Shown in pieces: positions 1 to 8,187 of a stretch of DNA of 64,000 bases. The DNA is taken from the NCBI GenBank assembly GCA_044358015.1, contig JBIKOO010000004.1, forward strand, positions 1 through 64,000, read 5' to 3'. The DNA is from Casp-actino8 sp044358015. GTDB lineage: Bacteria; Actinomycetota; Acidimicrobiia; Acidimicrobiales; Ilumatobacteraceae. A program made the position numbers and the translations under genes. The notes beneath the pieces were generated by a model that was not told the origin of the DNA, did no database searches, and saw nothing but the letters and a program-made list of their open reading frames with translations. Each line of letters begins with the position of its first letter. Position 1 is the stretch's first letter.

Positions 1-248
1 CCGAGCTTCACGCTCCGTACACGCATCAAGAACTGTTGCTGCGAAATGCGATGGGTTTGAGTGAATCAACGCATATCAATCCAAGCGGAGGTGCATTGGT
101 GGCGAACCCAGCAATGGCCGCAGGACTGGCACGATTTGCCGAAGCTGCTGAAAGCATTTTTGCCGGTTCGGCCGATCGAGTTTTGGCTCACTGCACAAGT
201 GGGCCGATGTTGCAACAAAATCTGGTATGCGTCATGGAGGGTGAGTGA
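1..248 (+). CDS. Thiolase-like protein, C-terminal fragment (5' end outside window)
   Basis: This is the last 81 codons of a thiolase-superfamily protein, reading in frame from base 3 to a TGA at 246-248. The fragment carries the C-terminal thiolase landmarks: an NPSGG segment, then NPAMAAG where ordinary thiolases have a GHP(I/L)GxSG motif, then HCTSG followed by a QQN motif. Replacement of the GHP histidine by Asn is typical of lipid-transfer-protein (Ltp/SCP-x-like) thiolase homologues rather than biosynthetic thiolases. The next gene, another thiolase-like protein, starts 1 nt after the stop, so the two are cotranscribed. Such pairs are common in actinobacterial acyl-CoA and steroid side-chain pathways. 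Family assignment is firm; the reaction is not. Confidence 0.8.
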   Translation, partial: ELHAPYTHQELLLRNAMGLSESTHINPSGGALVANPAMAAGLARFAEAAESIFAGSADRVLAHCTSGPMLQQNLVCVMEGE

Positions 249-249
249 C

Positions 250-1407
250 ATGGCTGAACTTTGTGCAGTCGTCGGAGTAGGACAAACAAAGCATGCGGCT
301 TGTCGCGCCGATGTTTCAATTGCTGGTTTGGTACGCGAGGCAGTTGATCGTGCGTTGGCTGATGCCAACATCACGATTGATGATGTCGACGCGATCGTGA
401 TTGGCAAGGCTCCAGACTCTCTTGAAGGAATTGCAATGCCAGAACTGTGGCTTGCCGATGCATTGGCTGCCCATGGCAAACCAGTGTTCCGTGTTCACAC
501 CGCGGGTTCAGTGGGTGGCTCAACAGCGATTGTTGCGGCGCAACATGTGATGGCGGGAATTCACGGAACAGTTTTGACTATCGGCTTTGAGAAGCAAAGT
601 GATGGCAACGCAATGTGGGCGCTCAGCGTGCCGATCCCGTTTGGTATGCCCGTACACGCCGGTGCTGGTGGTTATTTCTCACCGATCGTGCGTGGTTACA
701 TCGCTCGTTCTGGAGCGCCGTCACATATTGGTGCGATGGTTGCGGTGAAAGATCGAACAAATGCGTGCAAGAACCCGTACGCGCATTTACATGAACCAGA
801 TTGGACACTTGAAAAGGCGCTTGAGACTCCGATGTTGTGGGACCCGATTCGCTTTATCGAAACATGTCCGTCAAGTGACGGAGCGATGGCTTTGGTACTG
901 ATGAGCGAAGAGCGAGCGGACAAGCATGCTGGACCAAAAGCTTGGGTACACGCAACGTCAATGCGAAGCGAACCAACAGCGTTTGCTGGTCGCGAGCAAG
1001 TGAGTCCGGTGGCTGGCGAAATGTGTGCAGCAGATTTGTGGCGTAAAGGCGGAATCAAGAATCCCGCCGAAGAAATTGATGTCGTCGAGATGTATGTACC
1101 GTTCGCTTGGTTCGAACCGATGTGGCTGGAGAACTTGGGATTTGCCCCGCGCAACGAAGGCTGGCGTTGGGTTGAAGATGGCGTCACTGAAATTGGCGGT
1201 TCACTGCCGGTGAACCCGTCGGGTGGGGTGCTGTCGAGTAATCCGATCGGTGCATCGGGAATGCTGCGATTCGGTGAGGCGGCGATGCAAGTGATGGGCA
1301 AGGCTGGCGAGCATCAGATTGATGGGGCGAAGAAGGCCATAGGACATGCGTATGGCGGCGGAAGCCAGTTCTTTGCAATGTGGCTCGTCTCGTCCACCAA
1401 ACCCTAA
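250..1407 (+). CDS. Thiolase-like (Ltp/SCP-x family) protein with atypical active site
   Basis: A 385-residue thiolase-fold protein. I chose the ATG at 250 because GGAGGG precedes it and it lies 1 nt after the upstream stop; an in-frame start further up would overlap the previous gene. By eye, the nucleophile region (residues 82-92, HTAGSVGGST) has Gly where thiolases have the catalytic Cys. The GHPxG motif reads NPIGASG (331-337) and the C-terminal motif is GHAYGGG (365-371). The protein therefore probably does not do ordinary thiolysis. Known relatives include Ltp-type proteins of actinobacteria, some of which act as retro-aldolases with a DUF35 partner; no DUF35 protein is visible here. 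The gene ends in a palindrome-rich convergent junction. Confidence 0.8.
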   Translation: MAELCAVVGVGQTKHAACRADVSIAGLVREAVDRALADANITIDDVDAIVIGKAPDSLEGIAMPELWLADALAAHGKPVFRVHTAGSVGGSTAIVAAQHVMAGIHGTVLTIGFEKQSDGNAMWALSVPIPFGMPVHAGAGGYFSPIVRGYIARSGAPSHIGAMVAVKDRTNACKNPYAHLHEPDWTLEKALETPMLWDPIRFIETCPSSDGAMALVLMSEERADKHAGPKAWVHATSMRSEPTAFAGREQVSPVAGEMCAADLWRKGGIKNPAEEIDVVEMYVPFAWFEPMWLENLGFAPRNEGWRWVEDGVTEIGGSLPVNPSGGVLSSNPIGASGMLRFGEAAMQVMGKAGEHQIDGAKKAIGHAYGGGSQFFAMWLVSSTKP

Positions 1408-1414
1408 AAATCCG

Positions 1415-1463
1415 CCACTTTGGAATATGGCTGCCGCCTAGCGGTAACTATCTTCCAAAGTGG
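1415..1463. repeat. 49-bp palindromic element, copy 1
   Basis: An inverted repeat with 11-bp perfect outer arms (CCACTTTGGAA at 1415-1425, TTCCAAAGTGG at 1453-1463). An inner hairpin (TGCCGC, CTA loop, GCGGTA) is closed by one G-T pair. It lies 7 nt after the thiolase-like stop codon and downstream of the converging crotonase gene. On the minus strand it is followed by a short U-tract (GCGGATTTTT), so it may terminate crotonase transcripts. Two further copies with the same length occur at 40607-40655 and 58008-58056. Confidence 0.9.
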
Positions 1464-1472
1464 GGAAAAACG

Positions 1473-1523
1473 GCCACTCTGTACTTTGGGTTCCGACAGG
1501 TGGAACCAAAAGTACAGAGTGGC
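1473..1523. terminator. 22-bp-arm palindrome, probable bidirectional terminator
   Basis: Arms at 1473-1494 and 1502-1523 pair over 22 positions, with one G-T wobble, around a 7-nt loop. The sequence is unrelated to the 49-bp element that sits 9 nt away, apart from the shared ACTTTGG core. It lies between two convergent genes and 14 nt from the crotonase stop. No U-tract follows on either strand, so intrinsic termination is inferred from position and stem strength only. Confidence 0.65.
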
Positions 1524-1537
1524 TGATTAGTTCCGGG

Positions 1538-2338
1538 TCAGGTGCGGGTCCAGTTGGGGGAGCGCTTTTCGGCGAAAGCCCTCGGACCCTCTTTTGAATC
1601 ATTCGTCGAGAAAATCGGCCAGCCAATTTCAAACTCGAGCTTGAGCGCATCGGCTTCGGGCATCGCAGCTGTTTCTTGGACCGACTTCAGAATTGCCTCG
1701 ACTGCGAGCGGCCCATTCGCACAGATCATCTCGGCTAATTCCAGCGACTTCGTCAAAGCCTGACCATCGGGCACGACATGTCCGATCAGACCGATTTCCT
1801 TGGCCTCAGCAGCGGTGTATCCCCGCGCTGTCAGCAACATTTCAAGCGCATTGGTATACCCAATCTGACGTTGCAGCCGAACCGTACTTCCGCCCACCGG
1901 AAACAGACCACGCTTGGCCTCGAATACTCCGAACGTTGCGCTTTCGCCGGCCACTCGCAAGTGAGTCGCTTGCAAAATTTCGGTACCGCCGGCAACAGCG
2001 AATCCTTCAACCGCAGCGATGAGCGGTTTGCGTAAGCGGTAGTGACGCAGAAGTGCCTTCCAATGAAGGTCGGGGTCGGCCGCCCAACGCTCTTGGTACG
2101 GGTTCGGACCTGCATCGTCATTGGCGCGAGCCTTGAGATCCATACCAGTGCAGAATGATCCACCTGACCCGGTCAAAATCGCGCAGCGAATGTCGTCGTC
2201 CTCATTGAGCCGAACCCACGCGTCGGCCAAGCCCACGATCATCGCGGGGCTCAGAGCATTCTTTGCTTCGGGTCGGTTCATGGTGACCACCAGTGTGTGT
2301 CCCACCACTTCGGTTAAGAGATGCTCGGTGCCAGACAT
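1538..2338 (-). CDS. Enoyl-CoA hydratase/isomerase (crotonase) family
   Basis: A 266-residue single-domain crotonase, the usual length for the family. The oxyanion-hole segments are visible at FCTGMDLK (62-69) and AVAGGTE (114-120). Both glutamates expected of a true hydratase appear present (Glu120, and Glu140 in FGVFE). Members hydrate trans-2-enoyl-CoA esters in the cytoplasm during beta-oxidation-like degradation. It diverges from the acyl-CoA ligase at 2434 across a 95-nt region, so the two may share regulation. The substrate is not predictable from sequence. Confidence 0.9.
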   Translation of the reverse strand: MSGTEHLLTEVVGHTLVVTMNRPEAKNALSPAMIVGLADAWVRLNEDDDIRCAILTGSGGSFCTGMDLKARANDDAGPNPYQERWAADPDLHWKALLRHYRLRKPLIAAVEGFAVAGGTEILQATHLRVAGESATFGVFEAKRGLFPVGGSTVRLQRQIGYTNALEMLLTARGYTAAEAKEIGLIGHVVPDGQALTKSLELAEMICANGPLAVEAILKSVQETAAMPEADALKLEFEIGWPIFSTNDSKEGPRAFAEKRSPNWTRT

Positions 2339-2379
2339 GATTTCTCCTTAGTAGACGGCAAATTGCTCCCTTATCTTCT

Positions 2380-2397
2380 ACTACGCGACGCGGTAGT
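2380..2397. promoter_or_regulatory. Candidate operator in divergent intergenic region
   Basis: An 18-bp imperfect dyad (ACTAC at 2380-2384, GTAGT at 2393-2397, GC-rich centre) sits between the divergent crotonase and acyl-CoA ligase genes, about 36 nt before the ligase start. Size and position fit a TetR-type repressor site, but no regulator gene is adjacent. Weak evidence. Confidence 0.3.
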
Positions 2398-2433
2398 TCG
2401 GCTTCATCGACAGCGATGTGATAGCACAAACAT

Positions 2434-4008
2434 ATGCCAGCAACGACTTATAACCTCGCCGACCTCTTCGAAGCAGCCGCAGACGAATGGCCCGACCGTG
2501 ATTACATCGTGGACGAACGTACCCGCCGCACTTTCGCCGAGATGGATCGCCGCGCGAATCAGTTGGCACATCATTTGCAGTCACAAGGAATTAAGCCGGG
2601 TGATCACGTAGGTATCTACGCACTGAATCGCGTCGAGTGGGTTGAGGCACTGTGGGCGATCTTCAAGATTCGTGCAGTATGGGTCAACATCAACTATCGC
2701 TATGTCGAAGATGAACTTGCGTATCTTTTTGACAATGCCGATCTGACCTACCTCATCGTTGAAACCGAGTATGTCGATCGTGCTCGATCGGTCGCTCCTC
2801 AACTACCCATGCTGGTGATTGGCGACGAATACGAAAAGACGTTGGCAAGCAATAGCGATGCTCGTGATTTCGCGCCACGTTCGGACGATGACATCTACCT
2901 TTTGTTTACTGGCGGCACCACCGGAATGCCCAAGGGCGTGGTGTGGCGTCATGGCGATGTGGTGATGGCTCTCGGTGGCGGAATCGACATCATGAGCGGT
3001 GAGAAAGTTTCGTCTCCAGAAGGTTTTGTTGAAAAAGGACGCACTGGTTTCCCGTTGGTGTCGTATCCATTGCCTCCTTTGATGCACGGCGCATCTCAAT
3101 GGAGCGTGATGGCTCAGAGTTTTGTTGGCAACAAAGTGGTTTTGCGTGGAAAGTTTGATCCCGCCGACGTGTGGAGCACTGTCGAAAACGAAAAAGCCAA
3201 CTTGATCATGATCACCGGAGATGCAATGGCTCGACCATTGCTCGACTATGTCGCCGCGAACGCTGACAAACACGAACTCTCGTCACTATTTGCAGTCAGT
3301 TCAAGCGCTGTTCTCTTTTCGCAATCATGCAAAGAACAATTCATTGATCTTTTCCCGAATGTTGTGATTACCGATGCGGTTGGTTCAAGCGAAGGCGGCG
3401 CCAATGGCATCACGATGGTTGGCAAAGGTATGCAATCAAAGGGCGGCCCGACAATTAAAGCGGGTCGAGACTCGGTGGTGCTTGGTGATGATTTATTGCC
3501 AGTGAAACCGGGCGAGATGGGTCGACTGGCGCGTGCTGGAAACATTCCGTTGCGTTATCACAAAGACCCCGAGAAAACCGCGGCAACATTTGTGACTGCA
3601 CCTGATGGAAGGCGTTACGCGATCCCTGGCGATTTCGCTCGTCTTGAAGAAGATGGAACGATCACATTGATTGGTCGCGGTTCGGTGTGCATCAATAGTG
3701 GTGGCGAAAAGATCTTCCCTGAAGAAGTTGAGAATGCTTTGAAGGCCCACCCCGAAGTGTTTGACGCGGTTGTTGTCGGAATCCCAGACGACCGTTGGGG
3801 TGAACGCGTTGCAGCCGTTGTGCAAGCACGTCCCGGAACAACTCCAACGTTAGAAAGCGTGCAAGAACATTGCCGCGCTCATGTCGCTGGTTACAAGGTT
3901 CCGCGCCAACTTACTTTGGTTGACCATATGGTGCGTTCGCCAGCGGGTAAGAGCGATTATCGCTGGGCGAAACAGCAGGCAATGATCGACGCAGGAATTG
4001 AAGGCTGA
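2434..4008 (+). CDS. Acyl-CoA synthetase (FadD-type, AMP-forming)
   Basis: A 524-residue ANL-superfamily ligase that would activate a carboxylic acid to its CoA thioester through an acyl-adenylate. The phosphate-binding loop LLFTGGTTGMPKG is at 156-168, a GSSEGG motif follows near 316, and the C-terminal domain ends with GKSDYRW, holding the adenylation lysine. The overall pattern resembles long-chain or steroid-side-chain FadD proteins of actinobacteria. The CaiB-family gene starts 5 nt downstream, so the two are in one operon: activation followed by racemisation or CoA transfer. Exact substrate unknown. Confidence 0.9.
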   Translation: MPATTYNLADLFEAAADEWPDRDYIVDERTRRTFAEMDRRANQLAHHLQSQGIKPGDHVGIYALNRVEWVEALWAIFKIRAVWVNINYRYVEDELAYLFDNADLTYLIVETEYVDRARSVAPQLPMLVIGDEYEKTLASNSDARDFAPRSDDDIYLLFTGGTTGMPKGVVWRHGDVVMALGGGIDIMSGEKVSSPEGFVEKGRTGFPLVSYPLPPLMHGASQWSVMAQSFVGNKVVLRGKFDPADVWSTVENEKANLIMITGDAMARPLLDYVAANADKHELSSLFAVSSSAVLFSQSCKEQFIDLFPNVVITDAVGSSEGGANGITMVGKGMQSKGGPTIKAGRDSVVLGDDLLPVKPGEMGRLARAGNIPLRYHKDPEKTAATFVTAPDGRRYAIPGDFARLEEDGTITLIGRGSVCINSGGEKIFPEEVENALKAHPEVFDAVVVGIPDDRWGERVAAVVQARPGTTPTLESVQEHCRAHVAGYKVPRQLTLVDHMVRSPAGKSDYRWAKQQAMIDAGIEG

Positions 4009-4013
4009 TTGAA

Positions 4014-5117
4014 ATGACTGGTCCGCTGCAAGGTATTCGTGTGATTGAACTCGTTGGCCAAGGACCTGGCCCGTATGGGGCAATGGTGTTGGCCGATCTT
4101 GGTGCTGATGTCATTGCGGTTGAGCGGCCCGAGGTTGCGGCGCGGGTCAATCGTGATCGTCTTGCAACGAATCCGCTGATGCGTGGAAAGCGCAGTATCG
4201 CTCTTGATTTGAAGAGCCCAACAGATATTGCAACTCTGCTTGATCTCACCGATCGAGCCGATGCGTTCATTGATCCATTTCGTCCCGGCGTGTGCGAACG
4301 TTTGGGTATCGGACCTGACGTCATGTGTGAACGCAACTCCCGCATGATTTACGGACGGATGACTGGCTGGGGTCAAGATGGCCCATTGGCCCACACCGCC
4401 GGGCATGACATCGATTACATCTCGTTATCGGGTGCGCTGCATCTCATCGGTTATGAAGGTCAGCCGCCAACTCCGCCCATCAACTTGCTTGGTGACTTCG
4501 CGGGCGGCGGTTTGGTGTTGGCAATGGGTGTTGCCTGTGCAGTGGTTGAACGTTTCAGTAGCGGGCGCGGGCAAGTCATTGACACCGCGATGGTTGATGG
4601 TGCGGCAATGATTCTTGGCCCATTTTTCTCAGCATTCACGAACGGTTTTTGGGGTGAACGCGGTACTAATCATCTTGATGGTGGGGCCCACTTTTACAAT
4701 GTCTATGAGACGGCCGATCACAAGTGGGTTTCAGTCGGGGCCATTGAGCCACAGTTCTATGCCGAACTCGTGCAGCGTCTTGGAGCAACTGATGACGCCT
4801 TGTTGCAATCAGCCGAGCAGAACAATCGTCAAGTGTGGGCGGCAGCCAAACAACGCATGGCTGAGATCTTCATGACAAAAAGTCGGGCCGAGTGGGAAGC
4901 GGTTTTTGATCAATCAGATGCGTGTTTTGCTCCGGTGCTTTCACCGAGTGAAGTCGCGACGCATCCCCACACAGCAGCGCGTGGAACCGTCGTAACGATC
5001 AATGGTGTTGTGCAAGCACAGGCCGCGCCGCGTTTTTCACGTACAGAGGCAAAAGCGGGTGTGCCGTGTCACTCTGGTCAACACAGCGTTGATGAAATTC
5101 TGTCGTCGTGGAAGTAG
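4014..5117 (+). CDS. CaiB/BaiF family, alpha-methylacyl-CoA racemase-like
   Basis: A 367-residue class III CoA-transferase-family protein. Three residues match the catalytic set of mycobacterial alpha-methylacyl-CoA racemase (His126, Asp156, Glu241): His131 in AGHDI, Asp161 in LLGDF and Glu245 in AIEPQF. This favours racemisation of 2-methyl-branched acyl-CoA (pristanoyl- or steroid side-chain-like) over CoA transfer. It is in an operon with the acyl-CoA ligase 5 nt upstream, which would supply the CoA ester. The gene ends 7 nt before a converging SDR gene. Confidence 0.85.
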   Translation: MTGPLQGIRVIELVGQGPGPYGAMVLADLGADVIAVERPEVAARVNRDRLATNPLMRGKRSIALDLKSPTDIATLLDLTDRADAFIDPFRPGVCERLGIGPDVMCERNSRMIYGRMTGWGQDGPLAHTAGHDIDYISLSGALHLIGYEGQPPTPPINLLGDFAGGGLVLAMGVACAVVERFSSGRGQVIDTAMVDGAAMILGPFFSAFTNGFWGERGTNHLDGGAHFYNVYETADHKWVSVGAIEPQFYAELVQRLGATDDALLQSAEQNNRQVWAAAKQRMAEIFMTKSRAEWEAVFDQSDACFAPVLSPSEVATHPHTAARGTVVTINGVVQAQAAPRFSRTEAKAGVPCHSGQHSVDEILSSWK

Positions 5118-5124
5118 CGAAGAT

Positions 5125-5982
5125 TTAGCGACAGACGGTGGCGCCGTCGACTAACAGCGATTCACCACACACGAAACTGGCGCGATCACTGCAGAGCCAT
5201 ACTGCTGATTCAGCGATTTCGGATGGCTCGCCCAAGTACCCGCGACCGATTCCGCGACTCACCATTTTTTCAATCTTTGGATCACCATTGATGAATCCTT
5301 CAATCATGGGAGTACGTGTTGTGCCGGGAAGAATCGCGTTAACGCGTACGCCTTTGGCCGCAAATTCTTGCGCCGCGCACTTTGTGAGACCGAGTACTCC
5401 ATGCTTGGCTGCCGTGTAGTGCGGCAATCCTGGTGCAGCAACAACGCCAGCTCCTGATGACACATTGACGATTGCTCCAAAACCTTGAGCGGCCATCACA
5501 CCGAGTTCGTACTTGAGACACAAAAAGACGCTGGTGAGATTGGCATTGATCATGTGCTGCCATTCATGCAACGGCAGATCAATAAACGAGCCGAATCGTC
5601 CACTCACGCCAGCGTTGTTGACGGCGCAGTCAAGGCGACCGTAATTGTCGATTGCTGAGTTAATGACTGCAGCGACATCATCTTCTTTAGTCAGGTCGGC
5701 AGCCACTGCGAAGGCTTCGCCGCCACGTTCTTGAATCGAGCGAACGACTGCATGAGCGGCATCTCCGTCGATATCACAAACCACGACAGCAGCACCCTCG
5801 ACGGCAAAGAGTCTCGCGGTTGCCTCGCCAATGCCGCGTCCAGCACCAGTCACGAGAGCAACTTTGCCCTCGGCCAGTCCGAGCCGAAGCGGGAAAGCCG
5901 CTCGTACGAGTTCGTCAGTTTGTTCGCCAGCCATCGGCCAAACGTTGCCAGTAGGGGTGGGGTCTTCAATGTTGTCAGCCAC
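5125..5982 (-). CDS. Short-chain dehydrogenase/reductase
   Basis: A 285-residue classical SDR with a roughly 35-residue N-terminal extension before the Rossmann fold. The cofactor motif TGAGRGIG is at 45-52, NNAG at 122-125, the catalytic Ser around 175 and YxxxK at Tyr189/Lys193, so it should be an active NAD(P)-dependent alcohol or ketone oxidoreductase. An acidic residue after beta-strand 2 (CDID) hints at NAD preference. It diverges from the SnoaL-like gene at 6014 with only 31 nt between starts. Confidence 0.88.
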   Translation of the reverse strand: MADNIEDPTPTGNVWPMAGEQTDELVRAAFPLRLGLAEGKVALVTGAGRGIGEATARLFAVEGAAVVVCDIDGDAAHAVVRSIQERGGEAFAVAADLTKEDDVAAVINSAIDNYGRLDCAVNNAGVSGRFGSFIDLPLHEWQHMINANLTSVFLCLKYELGVMAAQGFGAIVNVSSGAGVVAAPGLPHYTAAKHGVLGLTKCAAQEFAAKGVRVNAILPGTTRTPMIEGFINGDPKIEKMVSRGIGRGYLGEPSEIAESAVWLCSDRASFVCGESLLVDGATVCR

Positions 5983-6013
5983 ACCTTCACCGTAGTTGGT
6001 CTACGGTGTCAAC

Positions 6014-6469
6014 ATGCTGAATTACGCCGATGAAAGGGCAATCCTCAATTTGTTGTTTACCTATGCCGAACGAATTGACGCGGGTGACTTTAAGGGCGTA
6101 TCGGAGTTGTTCAGCAGCGCAGAGGTCTTTATGGCTGGTCCGGATCAGCCATCGGTTGCTGGGAAGCAAGTTGGACCCATCATGAAACACTTCGTCAAAA
6201 CTTACGAAGGAATCCCGCGCACCAAGCATGTGGTGACAAACACAATTGTCGAGGCGCAATCGGCAAACAGTGCTCATACTCGTTCGCAATTTACAGTTCT
6301 GCAAAATGTGCCCGATCAGTTACCGTTACAGGTTGTGGCATCGGGGCGTTATCACGATCAATTCACCAAGATCGAAACTGGCGAGTGGAAATTCACTCAG
6401 CGCATCATGTTGGTTGACGCTCATGGTGACGTGTCTGCGCACCTGAACATCGGAACAGGAATCGCATGA
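6014..6469 (+). CDS. SnoaL-like/NTF2-fold protein
   Basis: A 151-residue protein resembling SnoaL-like (NTF2-fold) polyketide cyclase or dehydratase relatives: an N-terminal helix AILNLLFTYAERIDAGD, a beta-bulge region with THxxxN-like residues (RTKHVVTNT) and a C-terminal sheet. ATG 6014 is preferred over an in-frame TTG at 5996, because the latter crowds the divergent gene. The stop overlaps the next gene start (ATGA). Proteins of this fold act as hydratases or isomerases of small substrates in SDR-rich catabolic clusters; the precise role is unknown. Confidence 0.75.
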   Translation: MLNYADERAILNLLFTYAERIDAGDFKGVSELFSSAEVFMAGPDQPSVAGKQVGPIMKHFVKTYEGIPRTKHVVTNTIVEAQSANSAHTRSQFTVLQNVPDQLPLQVVASGRYHDQFTKIETGEWKFTQRIMLVDAHGDVSAHLNIGTGIA

Positions 6470-7005
6470 GTGTCAATGTGTTAGGTCGAGGCAAACTGGC
6501 CGAATTACTGCGAGATGGCGTGCATTCTGATACGCGCAGTGCGGTCATCGTGGTTGCCGTTGATGGTGATCAATCGATTTCAAGTATCGCCCAATTGACC
6601 GACGCACAGATTGACGAGATATTTGAACAGCCGATGCAACGAGTCATTGGTGCTTTGCAAGAGGCTCATTCAACGAACTGCGAGCGGATCGTTGTCGTTG
6701 TGCCCACAACAGGAATGTCTGGCGGCGCGTGTTACGCCCCACAAGCCGCATTGGCTGAGTCGGCGCGGATTCTGGTGAAGTCAGCAGCACGTCAATGGGG
6801 AGCAAGTGGTATCACCGTGAATGCAGTTGCTGTTGAACCCCATTGGTTCGCAATCGATCCAAGTATTTCTGGCCCTGTAGCTATTGCCCCGCGTTCATTG
6901 AGCAACGAAGTGAGTCCTGTCGGAGTCGTTACTTGGCTGTGCAGTGAAGCATCCCAAGATGTCACTGGCCAAACCATCGTGTGTGATGGAGGGCTGTGGA
7001 TGTGA
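6466..7005 (+). CDS. Degenerate SDR-like protein lacking cofactor motif
   Basis: A 179-residue protein matching only the C-terminal two thirds of the SDR fold: AARQWGASGITVNAVAVEP and the terminal VTGQTIVCDGG block are classical. The N-terminal TGxxxGxG nucleotide-binding motif is absent, and the YxxxK site reads YAPQA, losing the lysine. It overlaps its neighbours by 4 bp on both sides, with no stop codon or frameshift, so it is maintained rather than obviously decaying. It could be a non-catalytic partner of the full SDR encoded immediately downstream. Confidence 0.75.
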   Translation: MSVNVLGRGKLAELLRDGVHSDTRSAVIVVAVDGDQSISSIAQLTDAQIDEIFEQPMQRVIGALQEAHSTNCERIVVVVPTTGMSGGACYAPQAALAESARILVKSAARQWGASGITVNAVAVEPHWFAIDPSISGPVAIAPRSLSNEVSPVGVVTWLCSEASQDVTGQTIVCDGGLWM

Positions 7006-7793
7006 ATAGTCGACGATTAGAAAATCGTGTGGCCATCGTGACTGGCGCAGGACAAGGAGTAGGCGAGGGTATTGCTCGTCGCCTTGCGCAAGAAGGGGCG
7101 ACTGTTGTCATCGCTGCTCGGCGTGCCGAGACTGGCGAGCCAGTGGTTGAGTCAATTCGTTCGGCAGGCGGACGGGCGGTTTGTATCGTCACTGATGTTT
7201 CGGTTTCTGAATCGGTTGACGCCTGCGTGGCCAGTTCTGTTCAGCAATTTGGTCGACTCGACATCATGGTGCACAACGCGTTTATGGGTGGAATTCCGCA
7301 CAAGTTAGAAAAGGCGCAAATCGAAAAGCATTGGACCTCGATGTCTCGCACCGGAGTATGGGCAAGCCTTTTCTGCGCTCGCGCTGCAATGCCGCATCTA
7401 GTGGTATCGTCGGCTCGCCCGAAGGGCGAGGGCGGTGGCCGCCTGATTCTGATTACCTCACCATCGGGAGTTGAGGGCAGTGCAAATATCCCGCTGTACT
7501 CTCCGGCTAAAGCAGCCCAACGGGCGATTGCGAAAAGCCTCGCGCGTGAATGGGGTGAATTTGGTATCACGGTGAATTGCCTTGGTCCTGTTGCCGGTAG
7601 CCCCGCTTTACTGACGGCTTTTGACCGCAACCCTGCGTTGCAGCAGGCGATCGAAGCCCGCACTCCGCTTGGTCGAGTTGGAGATATCACGGACGACATC
7701 GGTTCGGTGGCACTTTTCTTGGCAAGTGATGATTCGTCATTTGTAACTGGCCAAACCATCATCTGCGATGGTGGATCATTCTTAGGTTTGTAA
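7002..7793 (+). CDS. Short-chain dehydrogenase/reductase
   Basis: A 263-residue SDR. The GTG at 7002 is preferred because GGAGGG (6988-6993) lies 8 nt upstream and it gives a GTGA overlap with the preceding stop; a GTG at 6996 is only 2 nt from that site. TGAGQGVG lies near the N-terminus and the active-site YSPAK is intact. The VTGQTIICDGG tail is nearly identical to that of the degenerate SDR upstream, suggesting duplication. The NNAG motif is changed to HNAF. Probably an NAD(P)-dependent oxidoreductase of the same cluster. Confidence 0.85.
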   Translation: MNSRRLENRVAIVTGAGQGVGEGIARRLAQEGATVVIAARRAETGEPVVESIRSAGGRAVCIVTDVSVSESVDACVASSVQQFGRLDIMVHNAFMGGIPHKLEKAQIEKHWTSMSRTGVWASLFCARAAMPHLVVSSARPKGEGGGRLILITSPSGVEGSANIPLYSPAKAAQRAIAKSLAREWGEFGITVNCLGPVAGSPALLTAFDRNPALQQAIEARTPLGRVGDITDDIGSVALFLASDDSSFVTGQTIICDGGSFLGL

Positions 7794-7823
7794 TAGAAAT
7801 TCAATAACACGAAAGGCACGACC

Positions 7824-8168
7824 ATGATTCGACTCGTCACTCTTCTCAAGCGCAAGCCCGGAACAACCCATCAAGAGTTTCTTGACTACTGGTTCAACAC
7901 CCACGGGCCCTTAATCAAGAATTGTTCGGCCGCTAAGTATGTTCGCCGTTACGAACAGCACCCGGCGGTATGGCCGGCCGAGGGCAGTCGTCACGAACCA
8001 GCTTTTGATGGCGTCACGATTCAGATTTTTGATTCAGCCGAACAGTTCAATGCCCACATGGGAGAGCCTGATTTTCCACTAGTCATGGAAGACATTGAAA
8101 AGTTCATGGACTCTTCAAACATTCAGTGGATTCTCACCGAAGAACCAAATCTCGTTATCAATAACTGA
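7824..8168 (+). CDS. EthD-domain protein
   Basis: A 114-residue dimeric alpha/beta-barrel protein of the EthD family, shown by the opening RLVTLLKRKPGTTHQEFLDYW and the conserved THGPL segment. EthD proteins accompany ether- or polyketide-degrading oxygenases and some catalyse small cyclisation or decarboxylation steps; most have no assigned reaction. It follows the SDR by 30 nt with a GAAAGG ribosome-binding site, and belongs to the same plus-strand operon. Confidence 0.8.
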   Translation: MIRLVTLLKRKPGTTHQEFLDYWFNTHGPLIKNCSAAKYVRRYEQHPAVWPAEGSRHEPAFDGVTIQIFDSAEQFNAHMGEPDFPLVMEDIEKFMDSSNIQWILTEEPNLVINN

Positions 8169-8187
8169 CCGCGTAACCTACATCAGC

